Below, piece by piece: positions 23,501 through 32,022 of a stretch of DNA of 64,000 nucleotides. Made by a program: the position numbers and the translations under genes. The DNA comes from Holothuria scabra (Eukaryota > Echinodermata > Holothuroidea > Aspidochirotida > Holothuriidae): positions 20,843,020-20,907,019 of the forward strand of contig CM074189.1 in NCBI GenBank assembly GCA_037179385.1. The letters run 5' to 3'. The notes under the pieces are model-generated. The model ran no database searches and was not told where the DNA came from. It saw nothing but the letters and a program-made list of their open reading frames with translations. Every line of letters begins with the position of its first letter. Positions within the stretch are counted from its first letter, which is position 1.

Positions 23501-26500
23501 GTTTCTCACTTCCGTCAGAGAGAGAGAGAGAGGATGTGTCTCTCACTTCCTTTTGCATTCTGGAATTGTTGGAAAACTGTGGAAAAGTTCAATCATCAAT
23601 ATTCTTATTGCATTTTTAGTAAAACAGCACAGTTGTATAAATAAATGCCCACTGCATGTCATTTGTTTCCAATCAGTGCTGTTTTTTTTATGTGTAAAGC
23701 TGAAAAAGTTTCTGTCTAACTTCCTACCAAGTTTTCTCTATCCAGTAAAGTTAATTTGTTACAAGGTTTAAAGAATTGCAAAAAAAAAAAAAAAAAGGAA
23801 ACAGATATTGATGCTGTTTAGTACCTTCAAAATAAATGTGGACAATCATTACTGCACTTGAAAATAAAAGAAAAGTGTAATTGCTAAAAGCATTTTGTAA
23901 AAAAAAATTGTATTTCTTTGACAGTCTTCATCTTAAAAATGCAACATACTATGTCGGTGAAGTTTTTTTACTCCTGAAAACATTTTTTTTTTTTCTTGAA
24001 GTCTACAAAAATTAGTTTCTGGCAAAGTTTTCAAGATTAATATCACTGGGGAAAAGGAACATTTAATCCATGCTAACTATTTCTTTAAACAGTTATAATT
24101 TTGTCTTAATAACAAAACATATCTGTACTATGTTTACCAGTCACACATAATAAAATATTAACATTGGAACAAAGTATCCTTGTATTTGTGTGAAAATGGA
24201 AAGCTGTTGCATATTTTTTTTTTTTTTTTTTTTGGGGGGGGGGGGAGGGAGGGTCCTGTTTTCCATGCTGGTTTTGTACTGTTTTGAGATTACATACATC
24301 ACCTACGAGCACAACTTTAATTTAGTACCTAAGTTGTATCTAGAATGCTGTCTTGGTTGTTTTTGCTAAAAAAAAAATGCCTGTTGGAAAGTGTTCTTAG
24401 TCATAGCAATCTTTTTAGAAGTGTGTTTTATTTCACCAGAAGAAAAAGGAGATGTGACATATAAAGTTGGGATCCTTTTCAAATTTTTGAATTGCCTGAA
24501 GGGCATAGGCAGTCGTCACCTTAAACTTGTTCGAGAATCAACAGCTCAATCGCACAAATTCCCTCTTATTTCTCTCTTCAAGTATTCTTTATGACATTTC
24601 AGAACTTAAAAATTGCATGTTTGTTTCACTCCTCTCCTATCACCCTGTGTATACCAAACATGGGAGTTTTGAGGAATTCAAGGAAGTCCAGTGAGTTTAC
24701 CTTCTGGTGAATTTCATGATTTATTGAGAAAAATATTGTCATGTGATTTTTGTGAGCCATTCATGAAAAAGGATAGACTACTACACTAATTCAAGTTAGG
24801 TTCATGGGATGAATGCATTTCCCCTTCAAATAAATGGGAACTTCCTCCTTCCATTGACTTGACAAATGAAACATTAATTTACGTTACTTTAGCAGTTTAG
24901 ATGAGATTTAATGGCTCAGTTTCTAACCAATTGGTTTAAGTTGCCTCTGCCATGGCCTTTTTTTCCAGTTGTGGCTCACTGGATTGTTTTCACGATTCCA
25001 TTGCTTTTGATGAGCACCACCCACAATGACAATTAAAGGTTCCATGCTTAAGTCGTCAGTATTAATACCAGCCCAGGAGTTGAACTCCAGACCTCCCCAG
25101 CTGCAAGTCAAAGTCAGTGCAAGTCCAAGACTCTGACCACTTGACCATGAGTCAGGTTTACTCTACATAATGACTTCCATAAAAGTTACTAAAATTGGAA
25201 GAAGCTTCTCCATAGTTCCTTGGTACTAGTTTTGATGTCACCATGTTTATCCACAGATCCATCATACAGCTGCCAGGGTATGCACAACCACGCCACCTTG
25301 AGTTCAGGAAGTAGTACCATGAGCGGACACAGAGCCCGGTCTCCGGTCTATGCTGTGGTCGATGAAGAGGATGTGTCTCAAGATGGACATTGCAATCATA
25401 CCCTACCAGTACACCAATGTACCATCGTCAGTAATCCAGGGGCCACTAGCATGCCACCTCAACCTTATGCCTCTACGCAACTTTGTCCACCACAAAATGT
25501 AAGGCATCCTTTGTTAATTGACTTCAAGCCCATGAGTTTTAGATCATGTTTGTAGGCATGCTACAAATTTGCACTCCTCAGGAAAAATAATGGGTGTAGT
25601 GGGTGTGCTGTTTTATTACACTCTATGGGAGCTCCCATCTTCATTTAGGTGTGCAAAAAAATCACAGTGATTTGAGGAGAGAGAAGGTAAGCTTGCATGC
25701 CTCAAAATTCAAGGACCTGGACTTGATCAAATCTCTTCTCTTTTTCTGCTTTCATCAGCATCACTGTTTTAGCAGGAAATGTAAAAAGTAAGATTTTTCT
25801 CACTTCCTTTCATATTTTCAACATAAATGCTGGTTCAATTGCTGGGGTCCCCCCCCCCCAAATATTCAGATTTCCTGGAAAGGAGCCTCCCACCTCCCCC
25901 AGTTTATTTTATGATTAATGGTTCTCATATCTGAAGGTTTGTCATTGCCATCATGACATTAGCATGCAAAGTTTCATGTTACACCTAACATTTTTTCCTC
26001 ATTCAACAGGATTAGGCTGTTTCCTCTTTGGCATCCATGACAAACTATTTGCCTTTAGGGAAGTACATCATGGCTGTTCCAGGTTTCAGAGAAAAAACTG
26101 CAATTCCCAATTATATTACCGAACACTGGTTCATTGCTTCAATTAGCTGCTTCGATGAGCAGCTTTTTTATTTCCATTCTGGTACAATAGAAGCCCTACA
26201 ACTTAGTGCTTTAAACAATAACTCACAACAATTGCTGGAATAAGTGCTGACAAAAACAGGATCAAATTACTTATGATGCATTGAGAGACTAGATCCCCTT
26301 TCAGATTATTCTGTGATAAAATGCTATTGAATTTCAACCTTCTGAGCTATTTTCAAATTCTGAAATGGACATGTAATTGTTATTGATAACAGCTCCGGAT
26401 AAGGTTGGGTGTAGACAATCCGGACAGTCAAGTGTTGGTCTGATTTAAGTTGGACATAAGTGGGGTCCATTACCTTTAGTCTTTCAGTTTCCTTGCTTGC

Positions 26501-29500
26501 CTGTACCATGGATGTTTCTTCGCGGAATTGTATCTTGATTCTCTCAGTTTCACTGAATATGAGAGTCTGAAATTCATGTAGACAATAAATGAAGATGGTT
26601 TAAGACTGATGGTCTCCACTAATGGCTGCCTACAGTCACTAAAGACAAGCGCTGATCGAATTGGTCTTTCGATAACTTTTCCCAAGTGCAAAATAAGTCT
26701 AACTTTTCTTTGAAGTTGCAGCTAAACATAAAAAAAAATTACTCTGTAATTTGATAATTGCAAATAGAAAAGGAACTTTGTAAATTTGCCAAAAAATGAG
26801 AGAAATCAAAAAAGCATGATGGTATTGCAATTCATTTATAGATCTATGATTTTCTTTCTCCAGATTCACTATAACACAGCATCAAGATGTTCTTGTGGCA
26901 GTAGCAGTAATGATACAGGGTGTTCTACAGGAACATCTGATTCACAGACATGTTCAAGTAATAAAAAACCCAGCAAAAGTAGCACTGAGTCCAAACAAGG
27001 TATGTACTGAAATTTAGGTAGTACCAATAGTGTAACTCTTAACAAGCTAGTGAGCTACAACTGGAAAAGAGCCGTGGCCGGCTTGACTTGAACAAGTTGG
27101 TTGGAAACTGGGCCTTAAAACTCCATCTAACTAAGTAACTCACTCATCATGCTGATCCAAATGTAATAGCATTTACTTGCAGCTGAATTGATTAAAGTTT
27201 AAATTCGAGGCTTTGCAATTACGTCCTGGATGCGTCATCTTGAGAACAATCATGCAAAATACTCATGGTTTAGTGCTAAAGGTACTGCACAGTTTGCACT
27301 GTGATATAAGGGGTGTGTACACGTTCAACAAGCAAGGTTATCGAGTGTGGTCTACCAGGAAGTAAGATGTACTCCAACATGGCCTCTTGTTAGTATTATG
27401 CCTTCATATTGAAAGCCTCTTTAGTGAGGGACCATGCATTAGTGTAGGATAATGCATGACTGGAGGATTCATGCAAGTGATGTATGAGGGTGTAGCATAT
27501 TCTGTTACATCAATAACGTTAACTCCTGAGAGTGCATATTCCAGTTTTAAGGCAAAGGTCCAGAGTTGTTTAAACTTGTTTATTCATACACAACAATATT
27601 TTGATTTAAAATAACAAAACAGAAGGAAGATTTCATTTGTAAATATCCTCATTTAAAACATAAAGCGTAAAATGGAATAGCGCAAGATCAGGGTGTTATT
27701 CAGTGCCAAAAGATTTTTGCCAGCTGAAAGTTGGATGCTCCATCCACTTGACCATGCAGTAAGTGCAATTAAGGAAAAAAAACCAAACACTGCAGGAGTT
27801 TCCCTAAGTGAAAGAATTCTCGCTTGTGAGCTTATGCAAATGTTGGAAGTTTTTGTTACAGGCATGATTGGCATTGAATAGGTATTTTACTAATTGTTTC
27901 TATACATATATGATGTCACAGTTCTTAATGCAAAATTATATCACTGACTTGCAGACAGCGATTAGGGTAACAATCCCATATGTGCATTACAATTGTATTC
28001 CACTAGGCTGTGCCAGTCTTTATGAAGCCACATTGAACATTTAATCCTCCTGAAATTTTTTTTAATCAACTGCAATAATTTCATTTCTTTTTGCCTTATT
28101 AGGACCTAAAAGTAAACCGCATAGGAAAAAGCGTTCTAAACACCATCTCCCACAGCAGCAGCAGCAGCAACAACGTCCAGCTAACACATGGTCAGAAATG
28201 TTGCCTCCGCCACCAGAGGAGCCACCTTCTGACAGAACACCGTGTGTTCAAGGACCACCATACCATTTTCATACAGGGTCATCTAATGGTGGTATGTCAT
28301 CCCATCACCCACATCAAGGGGGCATGGATGCACCGACCATGCAGCCAGTAACTTGCCATGAGTGCATGATAAAGACTCATGATAACATGACTCTACCAGC
28401 CATGCACCATTACCCATCACAGTATCCCCCCATGCATTATAACCAAAGAACTTTTCCACATATTGATGCATACAGGGGAGCCCCAGTCAGTATGCATCCA
28501 GGCACAAGATTAGACCCTAGTTCAGGAGGAAGGGTGTTCCAACCAATAAATAGGCCAAATGGTCAGTACCATCCAGATGGTGGAATGTACCCGCAGAATG
28601 GGGTACCACATAGTTCAGATTCACCACATTACCCCATGGAGGGGGGTCATCACCTTGCACCACGCCAGGTCTTTGAGGATCCAAGACATGCAGAGATAGG
28701 TGAAGAATTATTACAGTACAACGACTTGATGTCACAAAGTGAAGCACAGTCCGATAATGAAGAGGGCCAGCCAATGCTTGCTAACATCACACCAGGTACG
28801 TCACATTTTACCATGGGGGAATTGTTGGTTCAGTACTTCAAAAGGGTTATATTTACATATTCTTATGGTTCTGTCTTGTTTGTATGAATTTAGGATAAGA
28901 GGGGACCCATAGATACAAGTTTTCTTATAAATTACTGTAGTTTCTCTTTGGGTGCTCTTGTCTCTAATTTTCTGTAGCTTTATGTACAAATTTTGTCACT
29001 GGAATAAAGGTATATACTTCATGTACAAGCCAGCCTGGAACTGAAGTGACTAACCTATTCTTTTCAGGTTATTCAGTCTATTCATCTCTCTTCAGTGGTC
29101 TGATCACCTCAGTGTGAGGTAGCCTCCTTACAGAAGATCTCCCAAAATAAATACTGATGAAATTGAAAACTGGTGAAAATTACCAGTTATGGAATAATAA
29201 AAAGTTACATCACTACTCTTTCAGGTATCATCCCTGCAGTAGAGCCCTGGAAAGCTCCCTAATAGCACGGTGGGTCCTGGTAGCTTCTGATAGAGGGCGC
29301 CCTCAATATTTCTCTCTCCTACAGTACAGTATGAGAAATCCTTGGATCTGCTTCCCAGGAATTTAATGTGGTGTTTCATGATGTGAATATCTCCCTGTGA
29401 ATACATCTTCATGTAAGTTTGATTTCATCCATCTTTTTAGGTATTCCTGAACAAGGTTCCTTACCAGCAGCATCAGAATTATCCGATCTAGAAGCAGTCC

Positions 29501-32022
29501 GTGGTGACGTTGATACAGACTTCGATGGGAGTAGTTACTGTACAGGTGAGTGCTTCTGTTACAGTGACATATCATGTGGCGGGGTGGAGGGCAAGGGCCG
29601 GGCTTCCCCCATGGGAACTTTCTAAACTGGAAATGAAATCTGCATTAAGATTCCATGACCCCCCTCATCCCTGATCAATATGTCATGACATCTTTGAGAC
29701 AGCCAAAAGGTAATTAAGATGCTGAAATTTTCAAGTGTAGGTTTAAAAAATGTGCAATTAAAATATGACATTTGAAAAGAAAGGCTTGGGAAGACAGAAT
29801 CCAGACACAGGTCACTTGCAAGTGGGTCACACAGGTACTACAAAATATATTAGCTGAAAGTCTGAAAGCGTGATTTATTCATTTGGTACGTTATATGGCT
29901 AGGGGTTCAAGCTTGTGTTGTGAAATACATTATAAGTTTGGTATTAGAAGCAACTGAGGTGCCCAAAATAAAAAATTCTGGTAAAGGCGTAACTCCACCC
30001 CTGCATAAGTTTGAAGAGTTCTGTCATATACCAATTTTTTTCTGGCTTTCCTTCCATTCTTCCAACATGTAAATTTGGGAATGCAGGGTTGGTCTGATTT
30101 GAAGGGAAGCACCTGTTGCTCTTTAAGTTCAAGTTTTTAATGTTTGATTCCACAAAGCTACATAGCTATCTTAATTGTTTTAAAAGATACTTAGTAATGG
30201 GTTTTTAAATGATCAGAAGTATGATGAAATGTTTGAATTTGTGACGTGCATGAAGTTAAACCAAAAGTGGGAAATGAGTGTTTACTCAGGGTGGAGCCAT
30301 ACGAGAGGTGAGACAGATTTGATACTTAAGTGCTAACTTAGAAGGTACGGTTGAATGGACAATGCACTAGCATTGCCTAAAAATGTTACATTTTGTAAAA
30401 TACAATGCAGGCGTACAGTATATAGATATACATGACTCAGAATGCTGACCATATGCATAGAGCAGTAACACAAAGAGAAGTGAGAACCCCTAATGTAAAT
30501 ACCTCAATTAGCCACTGATCTCATCTACTCCTTGGGAAAAAAGTTTCCATTGTCCCTGCAACCATGGTCAGTGATGTTTAAGGAGGAGGGGGACATGTTC
30601 CACTGATATTTGAGAAATCTCCCACTGGCTTTGATTTTGCACACTGTTATTTTATTAAAAATAAGTGATATATCTCCCCCAGTATTGAGAACAAATCACC
30701 ACCTTGGCCTGCAAAATTTTCAGTGTTGCCAATACTGCCATAAGTAAGATGTAAGAAGTGGCAGAAAAAAGGGAGTATTGGGGTGGGGGGAGGTTGAGGC
30801 AGCTTTTGCACTGGTGTATTGTATATGTTTATTCATATTTGAAATATTTTATTTTATTTGAGGAATAGCTTCTAGATATGTTCAATCCTTGTCTTTTATA
30901 GGGTCAATCATGGCATCTGGTATCGGGAGTTGTGGCGAGGATGAAGCTTCTGAGGCTTCGGAGGGGGAGGCTGATAGGTTTCTCAATTCTTACCCCTCTC
31001 ATCAGGCTGGTAGTCTTCCCATGATGATGGCTAATGGTATACAAGTGGGTAAGTAACCATGGAGATTGCTATGGTGTTAGCTGAAGTATCTTTTGGACCA
31101 TTGACATAGCCACGTGGAGGGTTCGGGGGAACCTCCATGACCCAACCTTGCAATGCAAAAAACACCTTAAGTGGCAGATTTTTCTCCATGATGAAACGTT
31201 CCCTCTTACTTTTTGTTACATCTTCCATTTCTGCCTGATTAACTCTTATAGCTTCAGGGAGGAAAAGAAGCCCACTACTTGCAGACTTGATTAAGTCAAG
31301 TTTCTTATCTGATTTATTGATTGACAGTTAAAGATGTGTTTCAATACACAAAAAGTTACGTAACATTTGGGGTAAGCTAACAGTTCAGTCAGCATTTCTT
31401 AATTGCTTTTCACTGAGTGTGAACACAATGAAAACATAGCTCATTTGAGGTCACAGATCATGTAACAAACTCAGATATGAGTTACACCCCATACCACCCT
31501 TGATGTACTGGGGTGTTTAGGTTCCTTTTTCAAGAAGCGATGTCACAGCATGCTCTATCCTTAGACTTTTCCCTCATATCTTGCCCCCAACCCCCCCCTA
31601 AGTGACACCAAAACATTCCCCATGACACAATCCTGGCTAGTGGCTATGGACCTGTTTTTGGACAGATCAGGTATTTTTGCAAGAAGTATCTTTAAACTGC
31701 TCTGCTAAACACATATCCTGCAAATCAGGCATTTGGAATAGTATCATCTACTAGATGCAGCTTGATATCACCCAAGCATAACAAAGATAAGGAATTAACT
31801 GATCAGGAAAAGTTGAGAATTACAGGGGACCTTTGTTTGGATTTGTGGTTTTGTTACTAGACAAATCACAATTTATTAACTTCAAAGGACTTTTCCCTCT
31901 TTTAAAAGGCACTGAATGTAATGTGAAATGCAACTGTTGTGTAACAAGAATCCTAATCTGTTAACTGGTGGAGTCGTTGACATATTTCTATTTCTCTTTT
32001 CTTCGTAGGGAGCCAGGTCTGA
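8437..32022 (+). CDS. robo: Roundabout (Robo) receptor, 3' part, 19 exons
   Basis: Robo proteins are single-pass receptors for Slit ligands that steer axons and migrating cells. Joining 8437-8558, 10644-10806, 11505-11658, 12009-12136, 13538-13732, 14537-14686, 15525-15622, 16475-16813, 17694-17910, 18692-18991, 19660-19809, 20364-20397, 21269-21489, 25257-25498, 26864-26999, 28103-28795, 29441-29545, 30902-31048 and 32009-32022 gives one open frame of 1202 residues (the first codon is split with an exon outside the window). Every junction is GT-AG with matching phase. Order: Ig4 (1-95), Ig5 (96-190), FN3-1 (about 200-304), FN3-2a, FN3-2b, FN3-3 (523-622), TM (640-660), tail with CC1-like PPQPYASTQL (824-833) and CC2-like LPPPP (917-921). 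The Ig4 PRDQ motif, the Ig5 start PPPVISRGP and the two tail motifs identify Robo rather than DCC/neogenin or DSCAM. Ig1-3 and the signal peptide are missing from the window. Four FN3 domains instead of three, and no CC3, are unusual. I assembled the model by eye without transcript support. Confidence 0.93.
8584..8945 (+). repeat. Dispersed repeat E, copy 1 (intron after first Ig4 exon)
   Basis: Runs from TAAAGCAGCAATCA through GTGTAGTGG, TGTCTAGTCTT and ACCTCTTCAATGTTTC to CTCTGTAAAACTC. The same order and orientation of blocks is found at 12192-12560. Confidence 0.75.
8946..10167. other. Intron sequence
   Basis: AT-rich intron between the two Ig4 exons; no further feature seen. Confidence 0.5.
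10168..10471 (-). mobile_element. MITE family A, full-length inverted copy
   Basis: 304 bp with clear terminal inverted repeats (TTAAAGGCCCAGTTCTCTCA ... GTGAGAGGTTTGGCCCTTTAA), lying about 170 bases before the second Ig4 exon. Confidence 0.88.
10644..10806 (+). CDS. robo: robo exon: second half of Ig4
   Basis: Acceptor is TTTTGTAG and donor is GTGAGT; phase 0 in, phase 1 out. It completes Ig4 with GRFRVDNDGTLLI and the DAGTYIC motif, which carries the second Ig cysteine. The segment FMLFAGGSSGRF lines up with the corresponding loop of vertebrate ROBO Ig4. Confidence 0.92.
11222..11372 (-). mobile_element. SINE fragment, inverted
   Basis: GGCTCAGTTTCTAACCA, CCAGTTGTGGCTCACTGG and CTCCATTGCTTATGCTGAG are the reverse complement of the SINE tail and body at 4930-5165. 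Confidence 0.75.
11505..11658 (+). CDS. robo: robo exon: first half of Ig5
   Basis: Acceptor is GGGACAG and donor is GTAAGT; phase 1 in, phase 2 out. It begins with ISPPPVISRGPFDQT, close to the start of vertebrate ROBO Ig5 (PPPVIRQGP). It carries the first Ig cysteine (VFYC) and the core Trp (VQWTK). Confidence 0.92.
12009..12136 (+). CDS. robo: robo exon: second half of Ig5
   Basis: Acceptor is CATGTCAG after a T-rich tract and donor is GTGAGA; phase 2 in, phase 1 out. It encodes TLRIRGVQAADAGRFSC, with the second Ig cysteine, then SGETSWSATLRVI. The Robo Ig5 signature 'SGE-TWSA' is recognisable. Confidence 0.93.
12192..12560 (+). repeat. Dispersed repeat E, copy 2 (intron after Ig5)
   Basis: Direct match in order and orientation to 8584-8945 (CTAAAGCAGCAATCA, TATAGTGTAGTGG, ACCTCTTCAATGTTTC). 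The two copies flank the Ig4-Ig5 exons. Confidence 0.75.
12593..12964. mobile_element. Non-autonomous DNA element with inverted termini (about 370 bp)
   Basis: The left end TGGTCTCATGTACCCCGC is matched by the reverse complement of the right end (TTGGTCTCACGTACCCCGC). Internal GTTACCTCG and the GTTAAC/GTTAACC blocks are also mirrored. No coding capacity. Confidence 0.7.
12965..13537. other. Intron sequence
   Basis: No exon or recognised repeat; open frames here on both strands lack splice or homology support. Confidence 0.5.
13538..13732 (+). CDS. robo: robo exon: linker and first half of FN3-1
   Basis: Acceptor is TTTCATAG and donor is GTAAGC; phase 1 at both ends. A proline-rich linker (PPPPPMALPESPTAL) joins Ig5 to the first fibronectin type III domain. 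The domain's B-strand Trp lies in QLTWQSPY and its C-strand in GYRLEYF. NIT in AVNITRN is a potential N-glycosylation site. Confidence 0.92.
13733..14536. other. Intron within FN3-1
   Basis: AT-rich with C-runs around 13900 and 14250; nothing else recognised. Confidence 0.5.
14537..14686 (+). CDS. robo: robo exon: second half of FN3-1
   Basis: Acceptor is CTGATAG and donor is GTAAGT; phase 1 at both ends. It encodes the rest of FN3-1: VVTGLQPATPYVFLVRA, then KGIGAPS. This matches the usual FN3 pattern of a Gly-Leu-x-Pro turn, an E-F strand Tyr and an 'R-A' F strand. Confidence 0.93.
14985..15115 (+). mobile_element. SINE, head and part of body
   Basis: A tRNA-like head (CTAGTGGTAAGTGCATCTGC and the B-box-like GGAGCTCAAATCC) is followed by CAAGTCATACC and TTGGTGCTTAGC, the order seen in the SINE at 4930. 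Confidence 0.65.
15525..15622 (+). CDS. robo: robo exon: first half of FN3-2, copy a
   Basis: Acceptor is TTTTACCCTCAG and donor is GTAAAT; phase 1 in, phase 0 out. It ends on SPTAILLDWQ, so the intron sits one codon after the core B-strand Trp. The lead-in (GSAVLNSIRVDITRVVPLSP) lines up with the segment before FN3-2 in vertebrate ROBO1. Confidence 0.9.
15623..16474. other. Intron within FN3-2a
   Basis: Open frames at 15867-16124 and 16160-16345 show no splice or homology support; otherwise nothing recognised. Confidence 0.5.
16475..16813 (+). CDS. robo: robo exon: second half of FN3-2a plus first half of FN3-2b
   Basis: Acceptor is TTTCTCTACAG and donor is GTAAGT; phase 0 at both ends, 113 codons. 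The first about 80 residues finish FN3-2a (IDGFKIKCRPSSG, ITGLVPDEDYTVSVQPFHG). After a linker the exon starts a second domain of the same subtype (AYPVSPTKLQLTWK), again stopping one codon after the core Trp. The fusion of one domain's end to the next domain's start in one exon is the footprint of a tandem domain duplication. Confidence 0.92.
16905..17166 (+). mobile_element. MITE family B, diverged copy
   Basis: AATCTCACAATTTGC, TATTGTCACATAATTTTCAA and GAGCCATTGATGAAACAGGA follow the order of family B copies elsewhere. Confidence 0.65.
17167..17693. other. Intron within FN3-2b
   Basis: Nothing further recognised before the T-rich acceptor of the next exon. Confidence 0.5.
17694..17910 (+). 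CDS. robo: robo exon: second half of FN3-2b
   Basis: Acceptor is a T-tract with CATCCTCAG and donor is GTAAGT; phase 0 in, phase 1 out. It encodes INGYHVGYFPEG, LTGLKPWTSYTIVVRPFHG and GDESEPFLGRT. These parallel FN3-2a piece by piece (VQPFHG versus VRPFHG, then G-ES and RT). The last 29 bases and the donor lie in a 59 bp unit that is repeated directly downstream. Confidence 0.92.
17882..17999 (+). repeat. 59 bp tandem duplication spanning a robo splice donor
   Basis: 17882-17940 and 17941-17999 align without gaps with 9 mismatches. Each unit contains ATAGTAAG; the first copy is the real donor of the FN3-2b exon. Confidence 0.85.
18000..18691. other. Intron before FN3-3
   Basis: The stretch 18010-18140 (CATTCATAAACAACAGTATTT) resembles 27550-27660 and is probably a dispersed repeat; otherwise nothing recognised. 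Confidence 0.45.
18692..18991 (+). CDS. robo: robo exon: FN3-3 (membrane-proximal)
   Basis: Acceptor is GATTTCACAG and donor is GTATGT; phase 1 at both ends. One exon carries the whole domain: IAPSSVDAVVNGSTLIVSW, TPPPRDKIDG, TGYTVFCLTNITG, GLTPSAVYRVMVAAHTSAGIG. It corresponds to vertebrate ROBO FN3-3 (VSWQPPP, VWCLGNET, VEVAASTGAG). There are three potential N-glycosylation sites: NGS, NIT and NVT. Confidence 0.93.
18992..19659. other. Intron before the TM exon
   Basis: A C-run near 19303; no exon or repeat recognised. Confidence 0.5.
19660..19809 (+). CDS. robo: robo exon: transmembrane segment
   Basis: Acceptor is CCCTTCTGCAG and donor is GTAAGT; phase 1 at both ends. A short extracellular stem is followed by about 21 hydrophobic residues (LIGILLGILLVILIIILVLF) and the basic stop-transfer stretch CHKRHEK. 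This sets type I topology: Ig and FN3 outside, tail inside. Confidence 0.93.
20364..20397 (+). CDS. robo: robo micro-exon, juxtamembrane (34 bp)
   Basis: A 34 bp exon with acceptor CTCTCTACAG and donor GTAAGT; phase 1 in, phase 2 out. It encodes PSLHYEPTTDSL. It is needed to keep frame between the TM exon (ends phase 1) and the next exon (starts phase 2): skipping it would shift the frame. The single Tyr is a possible phosphosite. The call rests on splice sites and phase; there is no strong homology in so short a piece. Confidence 0.75.
20466..20600 (-). mobile_element. SINE fragment, inverted and diverged
   Basis: AGGTCTTATAGCTCAACTTC, GGGCTGGCCCCAGCC and TTTTTTCCAGGTG follow the inverted SINE tail. 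Confidence 0.55.
20939..21003 (+). mobile_element. MITE family A, 5' end only
   Basis: TTAAAGGCAAACACTTGTCA, then CCCCAAACTATATTTTTGAT and GGGGGAT, then loss of similarity. Confidence 0.6.
21269..21489 (+). CDS. robo: robo exon: proximal cytoplasmic tail
   Basis: Acceptor is TTTTTCTTCCACAG; phase 2 in, phase 1 out. It is Ser/Thr/Asn-rich with a PLPPLP SH3-ligand-like motif. RYWPTAPLNHSQ may correspond to the 'DTWPNTGNNHND' region of ROBO1. The donor is the weak GTTAGC, chosen because it leaves phase 1 and joins in frame to 25257. If it is not used, the frame ends at a TAG within two bases, giving a short tail. Confidence 0.85.
21490..24600. other. Large robo intron, first part
   Basis: Contains the intronic poly(A) signal at 21758, a G-rich tract with GA interruptions at 22000-22035 (possible G-quadruplex), a short (GA)n at 23518-23532, A- and T-runs, and a T23-G12 tract at about 24211-24245. 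No exon seen. Confidence 0.5.
21758..21763 (+). terminator. Intronic poly(A) signal for a possible short robo isoform
   Basis: Canonical AATAAA about 265 bases after the in-frame TAG that follows exon 13, with a T-rich element about 20 bases further on (around 21776-21792). It could end a transcript in which the weak donor at 21490 is not used. Confidence 0.4.
24690..24835 (+). mobile_element. MITE family B, partial copy
   Basis: GAAAAATATTGTCATGTGA, GAGCCATTCATGAAAAAGGA, CTAATTCAAGTTAGG and TTCCCCTTCAAAT match the 3' half of family B. Confidence 0.7.
24897..25152 (-). mobile_element. SINE, near full-length, inverted
   Basis: The reverse complement has a tRNA-like head (TGGTCAAGTGGTCAGAGTCT, B-box-like GGAGTTCAACTCC), then the body and tail. 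It lies about 100 bases before the CC1 exon. Confidence 0.78.
25257..25498 (+). CDS. robo: robo exon: CC1-like motif
   Basis: Acceptor is TTTATCCACAG and donor is GTAAGG; phase 1 in, phase 0 out. The bases at 25454-25483 encode PPQPYASTQL, matching the CC1 core of ROBO1 (PTPYATTQL), whose tyrosine is a reported Abl phosphorylation site in the family. Upstream, SPVYAVVDEED resembles the 'STVYGDVDL' stretch of ROBO1 and may be a second tyrosine motif. Confidence 0.92.
26396..26690 (-). repeat. Dispersed repeat D, copy 1
   Basis: ATGTAGACAATAAATGAAGA, AATGGCTGCCTACAGT and GACAAGCGCTGAT are found reverse-complemented at 44010-44310. Confidence 0.7.
26864..26999 (+). CDS. robo: robo exon: Ser/Cys-rich tail segment
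   Basis: Acceptor is TTTCTCCAG and donor is GTATGT; phase 0 in, phase 1 out. It encodes a low-complexity Ser/Thr/Cys segment followed by KKPSKSSTESKQ. The position and composition match the Ser-rich, then Lys-rich stretch that precedes CC2 in ROBO1. Four cysteines in a cytoplasmic low-complexity stretch is unusual. Confidence 0.88.
27045..27140 (+). mobile_element. SINE tail fragment
   Basis: TAGTGAGCTACAACTGGAAA, GCCGTGGCCGGCTTGACTTG and TTGGTTGGAAACTGGGCC match the SINE 3' part. Confidence 0.75.
27141..28102. other. Intron before the CC2 exon
   Basis: The stretch 27550-27660 resembles 18010-18140. Overlapping open frames on both strands at 27653-27881 lack support as exons. Confidence 0.45.
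28103..28795 (+). CDS. robo: robo exon: CC2-like motif and His/Pro/Met-rich region
   Basis: The largest exon, 230 codons; acceptor TGCCTTATTAG, donor GTACGT; phase 1 at both ends. It opens with the basic cluster KPHRKKRSKHH and a run of seven Gln. TWSEMLPPPPEEPP follows; its LPPPP core is the CC2 site that binds Enabled/EVH1 proteins in the family (compare NWADLLPPPP in ROBO1). The next about 170 residues are rich in His, Pro, Met, Gly and Tyr, end in an acidic stretch (QSDNEEGQPMLANI), and are poorly conserved. Confidence 0.93.
28796..29440. other. Intron sequence
   Basis: No feature recognised. Confidence 0.5.
29441..29545 (+). CDS. robo: robo exon: distal tail, acidic segment
   Basis: Acceptor is CCATCTTTTTAG and donor is GTGAGT; phase 1 at both ends. 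It encodes ASELSDLEAVRGDVDTDFDG, comparable to the 'SSVGDLESSVTGSM' region of ROBO1. Confidence 0.88.
29546..30901. other. Intron sequence
   Basis: No exon or recognised repeat. Confidence 0.5.
30902..31048 (+). CDS. robo: robo exon: distal tail, Ser/Glu segment
   Basis: Acceptor is GTCTTTTATAG and donor is GTAAGT; phase 1 at both ends. It encodes GSIMASGIGSCGEDEASEAS, matching 'GSMINGWGSASEED' of ROBO1, then a short tail ending MMMANGIQV. In ROBO1 a long stretch with CC3 follows; here the frame closes in the next exon. Confidence 0.88.
31049..32008. other. Last coding intron
   Basis: A C-run near 31590; no alternative exon with a CC3-like proline motif was found. Confidence 0.5.
32009..32022 (+). 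CDS. robo: robo terminal coding exon with stop
   Basis: After the acceptor TTTTCTTCGTAG, phase 1, the frame reads Gly-Ser-Gln-Val and stops at TGA (32020-32022). The coding part is only 14 bases; the rest of the exon is 3' UTR. An alternative splice to a later exon carrying a CC3-like motif was looked for in the next 5 kb and not seen. Confidence 0.78.

Noticed and set aside
27653..27881. Open frames on both strands in the intron before the CC2 exon
   Set aside because: No splice sites that keep the robo frame and no homology; the exon pair 26864-26999 and 28103-28795 joins directly in phase.
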